Made by a program: the position numbers and the translations under genes. The notes beneath the pieces were generated by a model, which saw only the letters and a list, made by a program, of their open reading frames with translations, was not told the origin of the DNA and did no database searches. This document shows positions 8,865 through 17,794 of a DNA stretch of 64,000 nt, in pieces. The DNA comes from Chryseobacterium sp. BLS98 (GTDB taxonomy: Bacteria; Bacteroidota; Bacteroidia; Flavobacteriales; Weeksellaceae), in assembly GCF_001045445.1 (NCBI RefSeq), contig NZ_LFNF01000005.1, forward strand, positions 372,001-436,000, in the 5' to 3' direction. The stretch's first letter is position 1. Each line of letters begins with the position of its first letter.

Positions 8865-9878
8865 ATGACTAAATATTTTAATCAAATTTGTGAGTTTAGG
8901 CAAAACAATCCTATAATTAAGGGAAATGCTATCAAAACTGACAATCCAATTTTGGATGATGTTAAAATTGCCCTCAATAATTTAAAAGTAGAACTCGAAA
9001 GAAGATATAATAAATTTGATGGTATTGATTTTACTATAGAAATATCTAAAGGAGCAGCTAATTTCCCCAATGTAGCTCACGTTTGTATTCTTCCTCCCGG
9101 ACAAAAAGTCTCAAACGGAATATATGTGGCAATTTGCTTCGATAAATTAGGAAGAGGAGCCGTTGTTGGCTGCGCAGAATCTAAAACCAATTCTAAAAAT
9201 TTAAATATAGAAGTTAGAAAAAAAGGAAACCATATTCCTATTCTTGATGTGGATGGAGGTAGTGAAAAAACCAAATATAATAATGTGTATGAAAATCCAA
9301 AAGATTTTTATTATAAACTAGAAAATGTTGTCGAATTAGAAAATCATATCAAAACATCGATGAGTTTATGTTTATATAACCTTAAAAAAACAAGTGGCTC
9401 CAATTATCTTCAAGTTAAAAATTATTTAAATTCTACAATAAATGAGAATGAAATAGAATATTTTAATATAAATGGTATTATAGATGATAGAAAAAAAATT
9501 GCCATTCAAATTCATGCAAGGAGAGGACAAAAACTATTTAGAAAAAAACTTATTGAAACTTATAATAAAAAATGTGTGGTGACAAATTGTGAAATTATCG
9601 AAATGTTAGAAGCTGCCCATATATATTCTTTTAAAGGTTCTGATACCGATAAAATTCCTAATGGACTTTTATTACGTTCCGATATCCATACATTATTTGA
9701 TTTAGGACTTATTAGTATTAATCCAACTAATTATTTTATTCAAGTAAGTAATAAGATAATTAATGATGAATATTATTCTAAATTACATGGACTGAGAATT
9801 AATCTACCTAAAAGAAGGGAAGATTACCCAAGTCAAGATTCTCTCAAGTATCATTTTGAAAATGTTTTTGAAAAATAG
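8865..9878 (+). CDS. HNH endonuclease with MrcB-like N-terminal region
   Basis: 337 residues. The C-terminal part (about 218-290) is an HNH_2-type nuclease: Cys237 and Cys242, AAHIYSF (His252), NGLLL (Asn266) and DIHTLFD (His275). The N-terminal part (about 55-110), with ISKGAANFPNVAHVCILP and GIYVAICFDKLGRG, resembles the DUF3578/MrcB_N domain that reads modified cytosine in some type IV restriction enzymes; this match is by eye and less certain. The gene is visibly more AT-rich than both neighbours, with Asn/Ile/Lys-rich AAT, ATA and AAA codons, and sits alone right after the metE terminator, consistent with acquisition. A solitary modification-dependent restriction enzyme is the leading guess. 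Confidence 0.8.
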   Translation: MTKYFNQICEFRQNNPIIKGNAIKTDNPILDDVKIALNNLKVELERRYNKFDGIDFTIEISKGAANFPNVAHVCILPPGQKVSNGIYVAICFDKLGRGAVVGCAESKTNSKNLNIEVRKKGNHIPILDVDGGSEKTKYNNVYENPKDFYYKLENVVELENHIKTSMSLCLYNLKKTSGSNYLQVKNYLNSTINENEIEYFNINGIIDDRKKIAIQIHARRGQKLFRKKLIETYNKKCVVTNCEIIEMLEAAHIYSFKGSDTDKIPNGLLLRSDIHTLFDLGLISINPTNYFIQVSNKIINDEYYSKLHGLRINLPKRREDYPSQDSLKYHFENVFEK

Positions 9879-9956
9879 ATTGTTATTAAATTATTATCAG
9901 TTGACTTCCAAATAAATTAATACTGAATAACTTACGATTTTCTCAATTAAAAACCT

Positions 9957-9964
9957 TAATTTTG
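9957..9964 (+). promoter_or_regulatory. -7 promoter box of the J-domain gene
   Basis: TAATTTTG, matching TAnnTTTG, 27 bases before the ATG at 9991. A clear -33 box is not evident. Confidence 0.5.
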
Positions 9965-9990
9965 CACCCCGAAATAAGGATTCTACAGTT

Positions 9991-10437
9991 ATGAAAAAAT
10001 TAGGCGAATACAGAAAGCTTCTTGAGGTTGATAAAACCGTTACTTTAAAGGAATTAAAGACCATTTACAGGAATACGATGAAAGATACGCATCCTGATAA
10101 ATTTGCCAATGACGAAGCCGGAAAGCTGGAAGCGGAGGAAAAAAGTAAGTCTATCATTGAAGCCTATCACTTTCTGGTGAGCATTAATCCGGAAACGCAG
10201 GAAAAATATAAGGAAGAATATACTGAAACGATTACAAAATCCAATATTCAGGACTTTTATCTTGAGAAAGCCGTTTTGAAAGTTCAGCACCTGAATGGAA
10301 ATATGTATGAATACCTTGGAGTTCCAAGAAATACATACATTAAAATGGTCAATTCCGATTCTCCAAGCCGTTTTGCAAGAAGACATATCTATGGAAGTTT
10401 TATCTACAGAAAAGCTGGCGAAGCTATGGCAGATTAA
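9991..10437 (+). CDS. J-domain protein fused to a KTSC domain
   Basis: 148 residues. Residues about 1-70 form a J-domain with the HPD tripeptide at 34-36 (KDTHPDKFAN), needed to stimulate DnaK ATPase. The C-terminus (about 98-145; YEYLGVPRNTYIKMVNS, then GSFIYRKAG) is a KTSC domain, named after its Lys-tRNA-synthetase relatives and of unknown function. No Gly/Phe or Cys-rich DnaJ parts are present, so it is a specialised co-chaperone, not DnaJ. It is monocistronic, bounded by its own promoter and terminator. Confidence 0.85.
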   Translation: MKKLGEYRKLLEVDKTVTLKELKTIYRNTMKDTHPDKFANDEAGKLEAEEKSKSIIEAYHFLVSINPETQEKYKEEYTETITKSNIQDFYLEKAVLKVQHLNGNMYEYLGVPRNTYIKMVNSDSPSRFARRHIYGSFIYRKAGEAMAD

Positions 10438-10456
10438 TTTTCAAAATAAAATAAGT

Positions 10457-10490
10457 AAAAGGCTTTCAGTTATCCTGAAAGTCTTTTTTT
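10457..10490 (+). terminator. intrinsic terminator of the J-domain gene
   Basis: 9-bp stem GGCTTTCAG (10461-10469) with CTGAAAGTC (10475-10483, one G-T pair) followed by seven T. Confidence 0.8.
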
Positions 10491-10518
10491 ATGGTTAAAA
10501 TAAAGCTCTCAATCAATT

Positions 10519-10552
10519 AAAAAAGCACATCAGAAAATCTGATGCACTTTAA
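10519..10552 (-). terminator. intrinsic terminator of the quinone oxidoreductase gene
   Basis: Read on the minus strand, an imperfect stem around GCATCAGA/TCTGATG with a short T loop is followed by a T tract. It lies 25 bases past the stop at 10577. Confidence 0.75.
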
Positions 10553-10576
10553 TCCGAAGCTTGAAAAATATACTTT

Positions 10577-11524
10577 TTATAAGGTTACTACTATTTTACC
10601 CACTACCCTTTTTGTTTCCATTTCCAGATGGGCATTGGCCATTTCCTCAAAAGAGAAAACCCGATGGATATGGGGAATCAAATATTTATTTTCAAGTAAG
10701 TCTGCAATGGCCTTGATGGTTTCTTTTTTGGAAGCCACCATCATGAACTCAAGATGTATATTCTGTTTAGCTGCTTTATCCTGTATATCTTCCGGAATTT
10801 CAGGCGAAGGCAATGTTACAATGATTCCTCCGGGCCGCACTGCATCAATTGATCTCAGCAATGTTTCTCCCTGGATGGTATCCAGGACAATATCGATATC
10901 TCTAACGCTATCCAGGCTGTCTTTTCGGGTATAATCAATATGTTCATCCGCACCCATTGACAGAACAAAATCCTTATTACTGAGAGAAGAAGTCCCTATT
11001 ACGTAAGCTCCGAAATATTTGGCAATTTGTACCGCAAAATGACCAACTCCTCCCGACGCCGCATGAATCAGAACCCTATCATTCTTTTTGATTTTAGCAA
11101 GATCCACCAGAGCCTGATATGCTGTTACCGCTGCCAAGGTAGCCGCAGCAGCCTGTTGAAATGTCTGATTTTCAGGAATCAGGGCCAGATGGCTTTCAGG
11201 AGCAGCCACATATTCTGAATAGGCTTTTCCATTCCCGAAAAAGTTGACCATTCCAAAAACCCTGTCTCCAATTTTAAAATCGCTTACTTCCTCTCCCGTT
11301 TCGCTCACCTCTCCTGCGATATCCCAGCCTAAAACTACCGGTCTTATATCACCGTATATCCAGTTCAGAACACTATCATATGCTCTGGCATTGACATCAA
11401 CCGGGTTGATTCCTATTGCCTTTACTTTTACTAATACTTCGTTACTTTTTATTGATGGTTTTTCAGTATCAGTCAGTTGAAGCTTATCAACACCTCCTGT
11501 TTCATTTAAAATAATTGTTTTCAT
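10577..11524 (-). CDS. zinc-independent NADP-dependent quinone oxidoreductase (MDR family)
   Basis: 315 residues of the medium-chain dehydrogenase/reductase superfamily. A GroES-like N-domain (about 1-120; GINPVDVNARAY, GWDIAGEV) precedes a Rossmann domain with HAASGGVGHFAVQIAK (about 153-168) for NAD(P)H. The structural and catalytic zinc Cys/His sets of alcohol dehydrogenases are absent, so this is the quinone oxidoreductase/zeta-crystallin type that reduces quinones or enones with NADPH. It is divergent from an HxlR regulator with 130 bases between starts; such pairs usually form a redox or electrophile-responsive switch. Confidence 0.9.
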   Translation of the reverse strand: MKTIILNETGGVDKLQLTDTEKPSIKSNEVLVKVKAIGINPVDVNARAYDSVLNWIYGDIRPVVLGWDIAGEVSETGEEVSDFKIGDRVFGMVNFFGNGKAYSEYVAAPESHLALIPENQTFQQAAAATLAAVTAYQALVDLAKIKKNDRVLIHAASGGVGHFAVQIAKYFGAYVIGTSSLSNKDFVLSMGADEHIDYTRKDSLDSVRDIDIVLDTIQGETLLRSIDAVRPGGIIVTLPSPEIPEDIQDKAAKQNIHLEFMMVASKKETIKAIADLLENKYLIPHIHRVFSFEEMANAHLEMETKRVVGKIVVTL

Positions 11525-11548
11525 TATATTTTTACTTTAAGGTCAAAA

Positions 11549-11579
11549 CAAAAGTAAATTAATGCTATATTACAGCCAA
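11549..11579 (-). promoter_or_regulatory. promoter of the quinone oxidoreductase gene
   Basis: On the minus strand: -33 TTGG (complement of 11576-11579), a spacer of about 20 bases and -7 TACTTTTG (complement of 11549-11556), 25 bases before the ATG. This fits the Bacteroidota TTTG-N17-23-TAnnTTTG pattern well. Confidence 0.6.
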
Positions 11580-11654
11580 GTATGCACTTTTTTGTACCCT
11601 ACAGACTAAAAACATACTATTACTGATTATCAATACATTAATTTTAATATAATC

Positions 11655-12002
11655 ATGAAAAAATATTTAACCAACGAACCTTCCTGCCCTGTAGACTATG
11701 CATTCAGGAGAATTGGCGGAAAGTATAAAGGAAGAATCCTATGGTATCTTCATGTAAAAGCCGTCATGCGTTACGGTGAATTACGGAAAACACTCTCCGA
11801 TATTACCCCGAAAATGCTTACTCAGACTTTACGCGAACTGGAAGACGACAGCCTTATCAGCAGAAAAGTATACCATGAAGTTCCTCCAAAAGTAGAATAT
11901 TCTTTAACAGAAGTAGGCCGGCAGCTCATCCCTTTCATTGATTATTTACGGATATGGGGAAATGAGCAGATGGAAAAACAAAAGGCTCAACAAATAGTTT
12001 AA
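11655..12002 (+). CDS. HxlR family transcriptional regulator
   Basis: 115 residues, a winged-HTH dimer of the HxlR/MarR-like class (FRRIGGKYKGRILWYL, then LRKTLSDITPKMLTQTLREL and a wing around YHEVPPKVEYSLTEVG). Cys11 in SCPVDYAFRRIGG sits where YodB/QorR-type members carry a redox-sensing cysteine. It is divergently transcribed from a quinone oxidoreductase gene, the same arrangement as qorR-qor in other bacteria, so it is probably a thiol-sensing repressor of that gene. It ends at a shared bidirectional terminator. Confidence 0.9.
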   Translation: MKKYLTNEPSCPVDYAFRRIGGKYKGRILWYLHVKAVMRYGELRKTLSDITPKMLTQTLRELEDDSLISRKVYHEVPPKVEYSLTEVGRQLIPFIDYLRIWGNEQMEKQKAQQIV

Positions 12003-12031
12003 ATCTCATTTAAGTAATTGCTCTAAAATTA

Positions 12032-12061
12032 AAAAGCGCCTCAGAAATCTGAGGCGCTTTT
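12032..12061. terminator. bidirectional intrinsic terminator between hxlR and the RND operon
   Basis: Perfect stem AAAAGCGCCTCAGA (12032-12045) with its complement (12048-12061), flanked by A on the left and T on the right, so it can act for both convergent transcripts. Confidence 0.85.
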
Positions 12062-12082
12062 AGGTTAATTAAGATTGTTATA

Positions 12083-15000
12083 TTAATCTACGTGCTTAGG
12101 AGTATATCCGTCATCACTTAGTTCTTTATGTACATAATCTGCCTTCATTTCGGCTTCGTAGTCTACTTTTTCATGTTTACCCATTCTTCTTAGAATTGAG
12201 TCGAATAATGAATACACTACCGGCACGATAATCAGGGTAAGGAATAGAGACGATGTCAAACCACCGATAACTACCCATGCAAGACCTTTGTTCATCTCAG
12301 CTCCTGCTCCGGTTGCCAATGCGATCGGTAACATACCGAAGATCATTGCAATCGTTGTCATCAAAATCGGACGAAGACGGGCGTGGTTAGCCTGAACCAA
12401 TGCATCATGCGTATTCGCTCCTGCTGCTTTTCTGGCATTGGTAAAGTCTACAATCAAAATCGCGTTTTTCGCAACAAGACCAATCAACATGATCATCCCC
12501 AACATCGTAAAGATGTTCAGTGAATTCGCTGTCAAAGCAAGGATTACCATTACCCCGATCATTGCCAGCGGAATTGAGAACAATACCACGAACGGATACA
12601 CAAAACTGTCATACAATGAAACCATTACCAGGTATACCAATACGATAGCCGCCAATAAAGCAATTCCTAAAGTACCGAAACCTTCCTGCTGGTTTTCCAT
12701 ATCCCCACTCCAGATGTAATCTACTCCTACAGGTTTGTTTTTGCTGTCCATGAACTGGTTAGCCCATTCATTAGCCACGTCACCCACAGGTCTACCCACA
12801 GCCTTAGCTCTTACTTTTACGGAAGGAGATTTATCTCTACGTTCAAGCAAACTCGGTCCTGAACCCATTTTCACTTCTGCAAACTGGCTCAGACGAACCT
12901 GCTCTCCCTGAGGGTTGGTAAACATCAGGTTTTTAACATCATCAATAGACTGTCTGTTCGCATCACCGAAACGGATGTTAATGTCATATTCATATTCTCC
13001 TGCTCTGAATTTTCCATCTGTATTCCCGTTAAATGCAGTCTGCATCGTTTGTCCTACGCTTGAAAGATTCAATCCTAAAGAAGCCATTTTATCTCTGTCG
13101 ATATTCACCTGAACCTCCGGATTACCTGTATCTGTAGATAATTCAGCATCCACTGCTCCGGGAACTTTTTTCAGTAATTCTAAAATTCTCGTAGCTTCTT
13201 TTACTGCTGTTGCGTTATCCGGAGCTGTCACTACCATTTCGATCGGGGCATTTTCAGCACCCATAATACCGATTGGAGCAGTTTTAAACTCAACTCCTGT
13301 GAATTTTTCCTCTAAAGCTCTTTTTACTTTTGCAGCTTTGATGTTGGTACTTTCAGAACGTTCAGATTTATCTGTTAAGTTGACCTGAACCTCAGATTGG
13401 TACGTTGTAGCCTGAGCTCCACCGAAACCGGTAGACTGCTGACCAACTGTTGTGATCAGATCCACAACATCTTTATCGTTTCTTAAAAACTTCTCAACAT
13501 CTAATGTCAGCTGGTTTGTTTTTTCAACGGTTGCATCTTTTGATAATTCCATCTGAACCAGGAACTGTCCACGGTCAATTGGAGGGAAGAATTCACCACC
13601 GATGAATCCGAATGCCACCAGCATAAATGAAGCGATCAAAACAATGAATGTAATCACCACTGTTGATATTCTTCTTAATGTAGATTTCAGACACCATTCA
13701 AGGATTCCTGTAATCCAGTGCGTGAATTTATCAATCAGTCCTTCAAACCAAAGGATGAATTTCTGAAACCAGTTTTTACCCGTTAAATGCTCAAGCTTAC
13801 CAAATCTTGATGATAACCAAGGAATAATGGTAAATGAGGCCAACAATGATAACATGGTCGCAATAACCACCGTGACGCAGAACTGGGCAAGGATATTGGC
13901 CACAAGACCTGAACTCATCGCAATCGGCAAGAATACCACCACAATTACCAAGGTAATCGCCGCAACGGTAAACCCGATCTCTGAAGCACCATCATAAGCA
14001 GCTCTGATCTTACTTTTACCCATCTCCATGTGACGGTAAATGTTTTCCAGTACTACAATCGCGTCATCCACAAGGATACCTACCACGAGCGACAGCCCAA
14101 GTAAACTCATCAAGTTTAAGGTATAGCCCATTAAATTCATCCCGATGAACGTTGCCACCAAGGAAGCCGGGATAGAAACCATTACGATGAATGCGTTTCT
14201 GATACTGTGAAGGAACAATAACATCACAATCGCCACCAGGATAATCGCCAGGAATAAATCGAAAATAACGTGGTTGGCAGATTCAAGGGTAAAGTCTGTG
14301 GTATCGTTGACCACTTTTACTTTTATTCCCTGAACTTTATAGGCTGCTTCTACTGTTGCAATGGTTTTCTGAACACTTTCGGATACAGCCACCGCATTGG
14401 CATCAGACTGTTTTTTAACCTGCATCAAAATCGTAGGAAACTGGTTGAATCTTGCTACTTTTTCAGCATCTTTCTGAGAGTCGAAAACCGTTGCAATATC
14501 TGATAAACGCACCTGAGCTCCATTTTTATTGGAAACTACAAGGTTGTTCATTTCCTGAGTAGATTTATATTTTCCTGATAATCTGATGGTAGATTTTGTT
14601 GTTCTAGTCTTCAAGCTACCTGTCGGGAAATCAAGGTTTGAGGAAAGGATAGCTTGCTGTACGTCTCCAATCGAAAGTCCGTAACCCTGAAGCTTTTTCT
14701 CATCAAGATTCACCTGGATTTCTCTTTCCTGTCCCCCTACAAGATCAACCTGTGCCACACCGTTTACACGGGAGAAAATAGGTTCGATCTTTTTATCCAG
14801 AAGGTCATAAAGATCTTTACTGTTCAGCTTATCAGATGAAACACTCATCGTGATAATCGGTAAATCGTCCAGAGAGAATTTATTCAGGGATGGTGCGTCC
14901 ACATCATCCGGAAGGTCTGCCAGAATTGCATTTACCTTTCTCTGGGCATCGTTCAAAGCATAGTCTACATCCGCCCCATCGTTCAGCTGAACCATAATAA

Positions 15001-15268
15001 CGGATAAGCTTTCGTATGAAGAGGATTCTACTTTTTTCACGTTCTCCAGGGAACCAACGGCATCTTCAATTTTCCGGGTAACGGAGGTTTCCACCTCTGC
15101 AGGGGAAGCTCCGGGATATACTGTGGAAATCGTTACCATGTTGGTTTCAAACTTTGGAATCAATTCGTACCCCATCATGGTGTAACTCAAGATCCCGCCC
15201 AAAGTAAGTATCGTAAATAATACGATAACCAGCGAGGGTCTTTTAATCGATATTTCTGCTAACTTCAT
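12083..15268 (-). CDS. RND efflux pump inner-membrane transporter (HAE1/AcrB family)
   Basis: 1061 residues, typical of AcrB-type pumps, starting MKLAEISIKRPSLVIVLFTIL. Twelve membrane helices are expected: one at the N-terminus, a block at about 335-480, one at about 540, and a C-terminal block at about 875-1035. The TM4 proton-relay aspartates are present in GILVDDAIVVLENIYRHM, and the periplasmic FPTGSLKTRTTKS-type docking/porter regions are intact. It exports drugs or other amphiphiles using proton motive force. It is the last gene of the tetR-tolC-mfp-rnd operon, 7 bases behind the adaptor gene. Confidence 0.95.
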   Translation of the reverse strand: MKLAEISIKRPSLVIVLFTILTLGGILSYTMMGYELIPKFETNMVTISTVYPGASPAEVETSVTRKIEDAVGSLENVKKVESSSYESLSVIMVQLNDGADVDYALNDAQRKVNAILADLPDDVDAPSLNKFSLDDLPIITMSVSSDKLNSKDLYDLLDKKIEPIFSRVNGVAQVDLVGGQEREIQVNLDEKKLQGYGLSIGDVQQAILSSNLDFPTGSLKTRTTKSTIRLSGKYKSTQEMNNLVVSNKNGAQVRLSDIATVFDSQKDAEKVARFNQFPTILMQVKKQSDANAVAVSESVQKTIATVEAAYKVQGIKVKVVNDTTDFTLESANHVIFDLFLAIILVAIVMLLFLHSIRNAFIVMVSIPASLVATFIGMNLMGYTLNLMSLLGLSLVVGILVDDAIVVLENIYRHMEMGKSKIRAAYDGASEIGFTVAAITLVIVVVFLPIAMSSGLVANILAQFCVTVVIATMLSLLASFTIIPWLSSRFGKLEHLTGKNWFQKFILWFEGLIDKFTHWITGILEWCLKSTLRRISTVVITFIVLIASFMLVAFGFIGGEFFPPIDRGQFLVQMELSKDATVEKTNQLTLDVEKFLRNDKDVVDLITTVGQQSTGFGGAQATTYQSEVQVNLTDKSERSESTNIKAAKVKRALEEKFTGVEFKTAPIGIMGAENAPIEMVVTAPDNATAVKEATRILELLKKVPGAVDAELSTDTGNPEVQVNIDRDKMASLGLNLSSVGQTMQTAFNGNTDGKFRAGEYEYDINIRFGDANRQSIDDVKNLMFTNPQGEQVRLSQFAEVKMGSGPSLLERRDKSPSVKVRAKAVGRPVGDVANEWANQFMDSKNKPVGVDYIWSGDMENQQEGFGTLGIALLAAIVLVYLVMVSLYDSFVYPFVVLFSIPLAMIGVMVILALTANSLNIFTMLGMIMLIGLVAKNAILIVDFTNARKAAGANTHDALVQANHARLRPILMTTIAMIFGMLPIALATGAGAEMNKGLAWVVIGGLTSSLFLTLIIVPVVYSLFDSILRRMGKHEKVDYEAEMKADYVHKELSDDGYTPKHVD

Positions 15269-15275
15269 ACCCTTT

Positions 15276-16337
15276 CTACTTTATAATATTCACTTTAGAC
15301 CCGTTGTCTAAGTTGATCTGTCCGCTCGTTACTACCTGCTCACCTCCATTCAGCCCGCTTAATACCTGAACTTTATCTCCGTAAACTTTTCCAACCGTTA
15401 CTTTGATCAGCTTGGCAACACCGTTCTGAACAACAAATAACTGACCTGAACTTACTCCATTTACGAATGCTTCTGCCGGAACAGTCAGCATATTTTGAGT
15501 TTCAGCTCCGTTGTTTGTTTTAAATGTAGCGGTAGCATACATCCCTGCTTTCAGGTTTCCTCTGTTCTGAACTTCAATTTCAACCGGGAAATTTAAAGAA
15601 GCATCACTTTTAGGTGCTATGAAGGTAATTCTACCTACGAAAGAATCCTCCGGTAAAACATTTACTTTAATCGGAACTTCCTGACCTAGCTGGATTTTCC
15701 CAATCTGGCTTTCGTCTACTAAAACAGATAGTTTCAGGCTGTTGATATTTACAATTTCAAACATTGAGCTTCCTACTGATACTACTGTTCCAGGCTCTAC
15801 CATTTTTTTGTTGATGGTTCCGCTGATACCTGCACGGATGCTGGTATCGTTTACCCTTACACCCTGAGCTCTTACGGCTGCCTGTGCATTTTTCAACTGC
15901 AATCTTGAGTTATCAACCTGCTGTTTTGTAACACCTCCGGTTTTAAAGGCATTTTCATAACGCTGATTATCAACAATTGCATTTTGAAGATTATTCTGAG
16001 CCTGCGTAATATCAACTTCGATAGCATCTCTTTTGATTGTTGCCAGAGTTTGACCGGCAGAAACTCTTGATCCTTCTTTTACCAGAACGTTTACGATACG
16101 TCCTGCAATTTCAGAGGACTGGTTCATTTCCTGCTTTGGAATAAAAGTTCCGTTTGCTGAATAATCGGTATCAATATTTTCTCTTGCAACCGTTACAACG
16201 TTCACGTTGATCTTATCTACCTGTTTAGCAACTTCTTTTACTTCCTGTGTCTGTTTTTCTTTATTACCTGCAATCTTGTAGGCTGCCAAACCTATCAGCA
16301 CAGCTGCTACGATGATATATATTAAAGTTTTTTTCAT
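15276..16337 (-). CDS. RND efflux periplasmic adaptor (membrane fusion protein)
   Basis: 353 residues. An N-terminal anchor (KKTLIYIIVAAVLIGLAAY) is followed by a barrel-sandwich hybrid half (GRIVNVLVKEGSRVSAGQ), an alpha-helical hairpin (about 110-155), the second lipoyl-like half (AGISGTINKKMVEPGTVVSVG), and beta-barrel/membrane-proximal domains. It bridges the inner-membrane RND pump to the TolC-like channel. It lies 7 bases before the pump gene and 9 bases after the channel gene. Confidence 0.94.
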   Translation of the reverse strand: MKKTLIYIIVAAVLIGLAAYKIAGNKEKQTQEVKEVAKQVDKINVNVVTVARENIDTDYSANGTFIPKQEMNQSSEIAGRIVNVLVKEGSRVSAGQTLATIKRDAIEVDITQAQNNLQNAIVDNQRYENAFKTGGVTKQQVDNSRLQLKNAQAAVRAQGVRVNDTSIRAGISGTINKKMVEPGTVVSVGSSMFEIVNINSLKLSVLVDESQIGKIQLGQEVPIKVNVLPEDSFVGRITFIAPKSDASLNFPVEIEVQNRGNLKAGMYATATFKTNNGAETQNMLTVPAEAFVNGVSSGQLFVVQNGVAKLIKVTVGKVYGDKVQVLSGLNGGEQVVTSGQINLDNGSKVNIIK

Positions 16338-16346
16338 TTTAGTTTA

Positions 16347-17699
16347 TTATAAGTTTTGTAGTGTGTTCAGTTCTCCTTTAGCTTTAATGAGTTTGATCTC
16401 AGCCTGCTTGTAATCCAGTAATGCATTTGAATAGTTCTGTTTTGCCTGTGTTAAAGCATTTTCAGAATCCAGTACTTCCGTAAGGGTTGCCAAACCGTAC
16501 TGGTAGTTGGCCTGAGTATTTTTCTGTACTCTTTCTGCCAGATCCACATTATCTTTCATACTTTGAATATTAATCAATGCATTTTCCATATTGGTAATGG
16601 CATTTTTATAATCCAAACTAAGGCTTAACTGGGTATTCTGAATATCCACATCTAGATCCTGGATATCAATCTCAGCCTGGTTAATCTTAGCTTTTGTAGC
16701 GCCTCCTGTGAAAATCGGGATATTGATATTTAAACCGATTGCTGAATAATCGCTCCAAAGAACGCCATTATTAAGACCATTGGTTAAAGGAAATTTCTTA
16801 CCCATTCCGGACCAGCCATAGTTTGCAGTAAGATTTACGGTAGGATAAAGGTAAGCTTCCGTGGCTTTTTTGTTGAATTGAAGAAGCTCTCTGTTTTTAT
16901 TCAGTACTTTAAGCTCTGTACGGTCTTCCAGGTTTACATTACTGGCAATAAGTTCCGGCTTCGGCTCTATTGTTTTCTCTTCAAGCTCAATATCCGTACT
17001 TATAGGAACCCCCATGTAGAATTTCAGAGCATTTTTTGAAAGCTCAACAGAATTGATTAGTTGCTGTTTATTCGAACCGATATTGGTAAGCTGTACGTTG
17101 GTACGGTCTAAGTCGATGGCTTTTGCCAAACCGTTATCCACCAAACTTTTGATTACATTTCTTACTTTTTCAGTATTGGCATAGCTCGCTTCCACAGTTT
17201 TAAGGTTTTCTTCCTGTACAAAAACCTGGTAGTAAGCTGTTGCTACATTTTCAATGATCTGTTCATTGGTTAACTGGGCATTCAGAACGTAAAATTCTCT
17301 TGTGGATTTTGCCGCTTTAAGACCTGTGAAAACTCTTTGGTCAAATATGGCCTGCTGAAGCTGAACTACAGCACTTGAGCTCCATGGCTGTCCCAGCTGG
17401 GCTCTGATCCTTTCACCTCCAAATTCTAGCAAAGATTCCTGAATAACAGGGTTATAAGTTAATCCTGCAGTAGCGCTTATCTGTGGTAGGGCGCCGGCTC
17501 TGGCCTCATCAATCTTATATTCAGCTTTTTTGATCTGCAATGCCGCTTTTTTAGCTTCTGCCTTATTCTGCAGTGCCTGCTTGATGGCTTCCTGTAAAGA
17601 AACCTGCTGCTGGGCAGAGACCGATGAAAAGCCGAAAATCATAAATGCTGCAGCTATCCCAATTTTTAGCTTTTTAGCAGTTATACGTTTTCTTTTCAT
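16347..17699 (-). CDS. TolC family outer-membrane efflux channel
   Basis: 450 residues. A signal peptide (up to VSAQ) is followed by two OEP repeats of long amphipathic helices typical of TolC (VSLQEAIKQALQNKAEAKKA near the N-terminus; LQLKNA-like and ANYQYGLATLTEVLDSENAL near the C-terminus). It forms the outer-membrane exit duct for the adjacent pump. It follows tetR by 95 bases; no convincing separate promoter is visible in that gap, so tetR and the pump genes probably share a transcript. Confidence 0.94.
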   Translation of the reverse strand: MKRKRITAKKLKIGIAAAFMIFGFSSVSAQQQVSLQEAIKQALQNKAEAKKAALQIKKAEYKIDEARAGALPQISATAGLTYNPVIQESLLEFGGERIRAQLGQPWSSSAVVQLQQAIFDQRVFTGLKAAKSTREFYVLNAQLTNEQIIENVATAYYQVFVQEENLKTVEASYANTEKVRNVIKSLVDNGLAKAIDLDRTNVQLTNIGSNKQQLINSVELSKNALKFYMGVPISTDIELEEKTIEPKPELIASNVNLEDRTELKVLNKNRELLQFNKKATEAYLYPTVNLTANYGWSGMGKKFPLTNGLNNGVLWSDYSAIGLNINIPIFTGGATKAKINQAEIDIQDLDVDIQNTQLSLSLDYKNAITNMENALINIQSMKDNVDLAERVQKNTQANYQYGLATLTEVLDSENALTQAKQNYSNALLDYKQAEIKLIKAKGELNTLQNL

Positions 17700-17794
17700 A
17701 ATTTTATACTTCGTTTATTTTTTAATGTAGTTTTTCTTTTCAAGGCTTTTACTTCTAAATGACGGATCATTTCATAAAATACCTTAACATTTTT

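Noticed and set aside
8865-9878. Group I intron or homing endonuclease
   Set aside because: No intron-like structure or interrupted host gene is seen; the gene sits cleanly in an intergenic site and is larger than typical HNH homing enzymes.
10295-10498. Frame overlapping the end of the J-domain gene
   Set aside because: It is out of frame with the KTSC coding sequence and runs through that gene's terminator.
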